Source of the DNA: an uncultured Oscillospiraceae bacterium
Lineage (GTDB): Bacteria > Bacillota > Clostridia > Oscillospirales > Oscillospiraceae
Assembly (NCBI GenBank): GCA_910579595.1
Contig: CAJTVM010000066.1
Coordinates: forward strand, 1-14,853
Length of the DNA: 14,853 bases
Direction: 5' to 3'
Shown: one piece after another, positions 12,253 to 14,853 of the stretch
Position numbering within the stretch: position 1 is the stretch's first letter
How the letters are laid out: every line of letters begins with the position of its first letter
Translations under genes and position numbers: made by a program
The notes under the pieces: generated by a model
What the model saw: only the letters and a program-made list of their open reading frames with translations
Database searches by the model: none
Told to the model about the DNA's origin: nothing

Positions 12253-12522
12253 TAGAGCAGATTGACGGCAGCCCCCGCACCGTGACGATCTCGAAATCAT
12301 CGCAGGCGGAGAGCTTGTCCCACAGCTTTGCCATGTAGACGTCCACAACTCTGGGGGCGGTGGATGTGTCCACATCCCAAAATTCATCCATCAGCTGTGT
12401 CCGGATAAACGCCTTTTTCTGGCGTTCAGACAGCTGGAAGCCTCATAGCCGCTTTGGCTGAGAAAGGCACAGACGGAACGGTTCAGCGCCTGGCCGTCCT
12501 CAACCACCAATATTTTGAACAT
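12183..12522 (-). pseudogene. Response regulator (OmpR/PhoB type) with internal deletion and frameshift
   Basis: From ATG 12522 the minus strand encodes a receiver-domain N-terminus, 'MFKILVVEDGQALNRSVCAF' followed by 'LSQSGYEA'. It then jumps, after about 29 residues and in another frame, to the C-terminal winged helix: 'LSERQKKAFIRTQLMDEFWD', 'TAPRVVDVYMAKLWDKL', 'FEIVTVRG'. The phospho-acceptor Asp, the rest of the receiver domain and part of the linker are missing, a loss of well over 100 codons compared with a roughly 230-residue regulator. A second shift in the five-G run (12272-12276) moves the last part to 'AVNLLYITKRRRKKLAPEIM', ending at the TAA at 12183-12185. No intact histidine kinase is next to it. 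It cannot make a working regulator. Confidence 0.75.
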
Positions 12523-12610
12523 GACCTATCCCCCACAAATCGTTTTGACCAGTTTACCAGTTTGGGTATGTTCAACAAAAAAGGTCCCCTCCTTTTTCTG
12601 CAATCATATA

Positions 12611-12639
12611 TTGAAATAGGGGACGCGCTTTGCTATAAT
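12611..12639 (+). promoter_or_regulatory. Promoter of the zinc-ribbon gene
   Basis: TTGAAA (12611-12616), 17 bp, TATAAT (12634-12639), with TG one base before the -10 (extended -10). The predicted start (about 12646) is at, or within 10 nt of, the candidate start codons. Confidence 0.75.
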
Positions 12640-12655
12640 AAAACCGGTGATCGAA

Positions 12656-13156
12656 ATGGTGTACGTCTGCGATAACTGCGGTTTCTTATTCAACCGAACC
12701 GGGGAACAGGATCAATGCCCCGACTGCGGCAAATGCAAAATCCGCCCCGCCAACTTGGTGGAGCGGGATGAATTTGCCGCCCGCGTGGCGGCATTTATCC
12801 AGGATGAATACTGTGAAGATCCCCGCTTCCCCAACTATGTCGAGACAGAGATCTCCATGCTCAAGACTTTTGCCTTCAAGTTGCCCGCCACGGCGCTGCA
12901 AATTGACAGCGGCATGGTGGTGGACATCCTGGTCGAGTTCGGGGAAAGCGCGGCGGATCGCAGCAAGCTGATGGCCAACGTGTGGGCCAGGGAAAATGAC
13001 GGTCTGACCATCCGGTTCCTCATGCCGATCCAGCTGCCGGCCATCCCGGACGAGCCTGCCAAGGATCAGGTCAACCGCATTTTCGCGGCGCTGAACCAGA
13101 ACGATACCTTTAAATCAAAGCTGTACCATTTTGTGGCGCACCAGTTGGAATCGTAA
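12656..13156 (+). CDS. Small zinc-ribbon protein, unknown function
   Basis: This is a 166-residue protein from ATG 12656; GTG 12647 would add three residues. The N-terminus 'YVCDNCGFLFNRTGEQDQCPDCG' carries two CxxC knuckles (Cys5, Cys8, Cys21, Cys24), a rubredoxin-type zinc ribbon. The remaining roughly 130 residues are a mixed alpha/beta domain with no membrane segment and no motif I recognise. There is no Shine-Dalgarno sequence before either start, and the -10 box ends only 7 bp before GTG 12647 and 16 bp before ATG 12656. The mRNA therefore looks leaderless or nearly so. It has its own promoter and terminator. The downstream neighbour is lysS, but nothing links their functions in the sequence. 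Confidence 0.8.
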   Translation: MVYVCDNCGFLFNRTGEQDQCPDCGKCKIRPANLVERDEFAARVAAFIQDEYCEDPRFPNYVETEISMLKTFAFKLPATALQIDSGMVVDILVEFGESAADRSKLMANVWARENDGLTIRFLMPIQLPAIPDEPAKDQVNRIFAALNQNDTFKSKLYHFVAHQLES

Positions 13157-13161
13157 ACAGT

Positions 13162-13199
13162 GCGGGACGGCCCTGTCAGGCCGCCCCGCCGTTGTTTTT
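13162..13199 (+). terminator. Terminator of the zinc-ribbon gene
   Basis: GCGGGACGGCC (13162-13172) pairs with GGCCGCCCCGC (13179-13189) with one A-C mismatch and a 6-nt loop. A T-rich tract TTGTTTTT follows at 13192-13199. Confidence 0.85.
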
Positions 13200-13256
13200 C
13201 CCGGAATTATTAGCAGGAATGTCAATGCCGGCGGGGCTGTATGAGGATTTTTTGTA

Positions 13257-13285
13257 TTGCAGATTGAGGAAATTTATGTTATACT
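13257..13285 (+). promoter_or_regulatory. Probable lysS promoter
   Basis: TTGCAG (13257-13262), 17 bp, TATACT (13280-13285), with a TG two bases before the -10. It would give a leader of about 70 nt. The leader holds a small CCGGCA/TGCCGG inverted repeat (13288-13293 with 13309-13314) but no T-box. Confidence 0.55.
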
Positions 13286-13360
13286 TACCGGCATATAGAT
13301 GTGATTCCTGCCGGAATGGAGCGCGTCTGTAGGAATTTTAGGACAAAGGAGATAACGGCT

Positions 13361-14853
13361 ATGTCTGAGGGGAACCTTAACGAACAGACCAATCAGAACG
13401 AGCAGCCGCTGTCCGAGCTGCTGCAAATTCGGCGTGACAAACTGGCGGCCCTCCAGGAGGCTGGGCAGGACCCCTTTACCATCACGAAATACCATGTTAC
13501 ACACCACAGCAATGAAATCAAGGACGGCTTCGAGCGCCTGGAGGGACAGAGCGTCTCCGTGGCGGGCCGTCTCATGTCCAAGCGGGGCATGGGCAAGGCC
13601 GTGTTTGGCGACCTCCAGGACGGCGGCGGGCGGATCCAGCTCTACGTGCGCATTGACGACGTGGGGGAGGAAACCCTGAACCGGTTCAAAAAGTGCGACA
13701 TCGGCGATATCATCGGCGTGGAGGGCGAGGCGTTCCGCACCAAGCGGGGGGAGATCTCCGTCAAGGTGAAGGACTTCACCCTGCTGTCCAAGTCTCTGCG
13801 GCCCCTGCCGGAGAAGTTCCACGGCCTCACCGACCTGGAGACCCGCTACCGCCAGCGCTACGTGGATCTGATCATGAATGAGGACGTACGCCGCACCTTC
13901 CAGATCCGCACGGCGTTTATCAAGCACGTGCGCAAATACCTGGATGACCGGAATTATCTGGAGGTGGAGACCCCCGTCCTAAACACCATTCAGGGCGGCG
14001 CCACCGCCCGGCCCTTCGTCACCTACCACAACACCCTGGGCATCAATATGTTCATGCGCATCGCCACCGAGCTGCATCTGAAGCGCTTGACGGTGGGCGG
14101 CTTTGAGCGGGTGTACGAGATTGGCCGCATCTTCCGCAACGAGGGCATGGATCCCAAGCATAACCCGGAGTTCACCACCATCGAGCTGTACGAGGCCTAC
14201 GCCGACTTCCACGACATGATGGACATTGCCGAGGGCATCCTGTCCTCCGCCGCCAAGGACATCTTGGGCTCCTACCAGGTGGAGTGGCTGGGCCAGACCA
14301 TCGACCTCACCCCAGGCTGGGACCGTCTGACCATGGTTGATGCGGTGAAGCAGTACGTGGGTGTGGACTTTGACGCCATCTCCGATGACGAGGCCGCCTG
14401 TCAGGCTGCCGAGGCCGCGGGCATCGACATGGAAGGCTGCGAGCGCACCTGGGGGCAGGCGCTGTACGAGTGCTTCGACCAGCGGGTGGAGGAAAAGCTG
14501 ATCCAGCCCACCTTCATCACAATGTACCCGGTGGAAGTTTCCCCGTTGACCAAGCGATCCCCCGCTGACCCCCGCCTCACCGAGCGGTTCGAGCTGTTCA
14601 TCAACCATGCCGAGTTTGCCAACGCCTTCTCCGAACTCAATGATCCCATCGACCAGCGGGGCCGCTTTGAACACGAGATCGCCCTTCGTGAGGCAGGCAA
14701 CGACGAGGCCGGCATGATGGACGAGGACTATATCACCGCCTTGGAGTACGGCCTGCCTCCCACGGGCGGCATGGGCATCGGTATCGACCGCAGCGTCATG
14801 CTGTTGACCGGATCGGACTCCATTCGGGACGTGATTTTGTTCCCCACGATGAA
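13361..14853 (+). CDS. lysS: Lysyl-tRNA synthetase, class II (runs off right edge)
   Basis: LysS charges tRNA-Lys with lysine in the cytosol. The window holds 497 codons, nearly the whole of a roughly 500-residue enzyme. The N-terminal OB-fold anticodon-binding domain includes 'VSVAGRLMSKRGMGKAVFGD' and 'IQLYVR' (about residues 62-95). The class II catalytic core follows: motif 1 'YLEVETPVL' (about 200), 'GGATARPF', motif 2 'YEIGRIFRNEGMDPKHNPEF' (about 253-272) with 'IELYEAY', and motif 3 'GMGIGIDRSVMLLTG' at the end. 'LFPTM' just before the edge is near the normal C-terminus. AAAGGAG at 13345-13351 lies 9 bp before the ATG. No frameshift is visible. The N-terminal extension (about 20 residues, Gln/Asn/Glu rich) is ordinary for Firmicutes. 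Confidence 0.98.
   Translation, partial: MSEGNLNEQTNQNEQPLSELLQIRRDKLAALQEAGQDPFTITKYHVTHHSNEIKDGFERLEGQSVSVAGRLMSKRGMGKAVFGDLQDGGGRIQLYVRIDDVGEETLNRFKKCDIGDIIGVEGEAFRTKRGEISVKVKDFTLLSKSLRPLPEKFHGLTDLETRYRQRYVDLIMNEDVRRTFQIRTAFIKHVRKYLDDRNYLEVETPVLNTIQGGATARPFVTYHNTLGINMFMRIATELHLKRLTVGGFERVYEIGRIFRNEGMDPKHNPEFTTIELYEAYADFHDMMDIAEGILSSAAKDILGSYQVEWLGQTIDLTPGWDRLTMVDAVKQYVGVDFDAISDDEAACQAAEAAGIDMEGCERTWGQALYECFDQRVEEKLIQPTFITMYPVEVSPLTKRSPADPRLTERFELFINHAEFANAFSELNDPIDQRGRFEHEIALREAGNDEAGMMDEDYITALEYGLPPTGGMGIGIDRSVMLLTGSDSIRDVILFPTM

Noticed and set aside
13286..13360. Possible T-box leader for lysS
   Set aside because: The leader is only about 70 nt and has no GGUACC-type motif or terminator/antiterminator pair.

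Overview
The window is a stretch of a GC-rich Firmicutes chromosome. Codon use, strong Shine-Dalgarno sites, consensus sigma-A promoters, and gene types such as DUF6442, an ECF sigma with a 'LLDLIGDVNEDYV'-type anti-sigma, and YtrA-like GntR with ABC all suggest a gut clostridium of the Oscillospiraceae (Flavonifractor/Oscillibacter-like). This placement is inferred from gene style, not from a marker search. I see no rRNA, tRNA or CRISPR array.

Layout. (1) 1-1300 is mobile or scarred DNA: the 5' part of an IS630-type transposase on the minus strand, running off the left edge; about 330 bp without a convincing gene but with a terminator-like hairpin; then a small serine recombinase. (2) 1435-3744 holds an ECF sigma factor, its overlapping single-pass membrane partner (probable anti-sigma), a strong hairpin, and a rhomboid intramembrane protease. 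(3) 3795-7476 is a MarR-ABC operon. The marR promoter is bracketed by two matching inverted repeats, and marR overlaps a 1025-residue MacB/FtsX-like ATPase-permease. (4) 7521-8620 starts with a perfect consensus promoter and a leader with nested, mutually exclusive hairpins. It drives three small genes: a DUF6442 membrane protein, an XRE regulator and a small three-helix membrane protein.

(5) 8625-10575 on the minus strand is a GntR(YtrA)-ATPase-permease operon under its own promoter and palindromic operators. A possible divergent small RNA starts from the same region. (6) 10739-12039 on the minus strand is a flavodoxin/FMN-reductase-like protein with an extra Cys cluster and a C-terminal zinc ribbon. 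Its consensus promoter is followed by a roughly 220-nt structured leader that resembles a T-box in part. (7) 12061-12522 is decay: an OmpR-type response regulator with a large internal deletion and a frameshift. (8) 12611-13199 is a small zinc-ribbon protein, apparently transcribed almost leaderless. (9) lysS (class II lysyl-tRNA synthetase) runs off the right edge nearly complete.

The theme is a series of short regulator-plus-membrane-effector modules (sigma/anti-sigma, MarR/ABC, XRE/small membrane proteins, GntR/ABC). Each has its own promoter and terminator, and together they look like an envelope-stress or antimicrobial-response neighbourhood beside the housekeeping gene lysS. The least explained items are the hairpin leader at 7553-7664 and the structured leader at 11782-12004.
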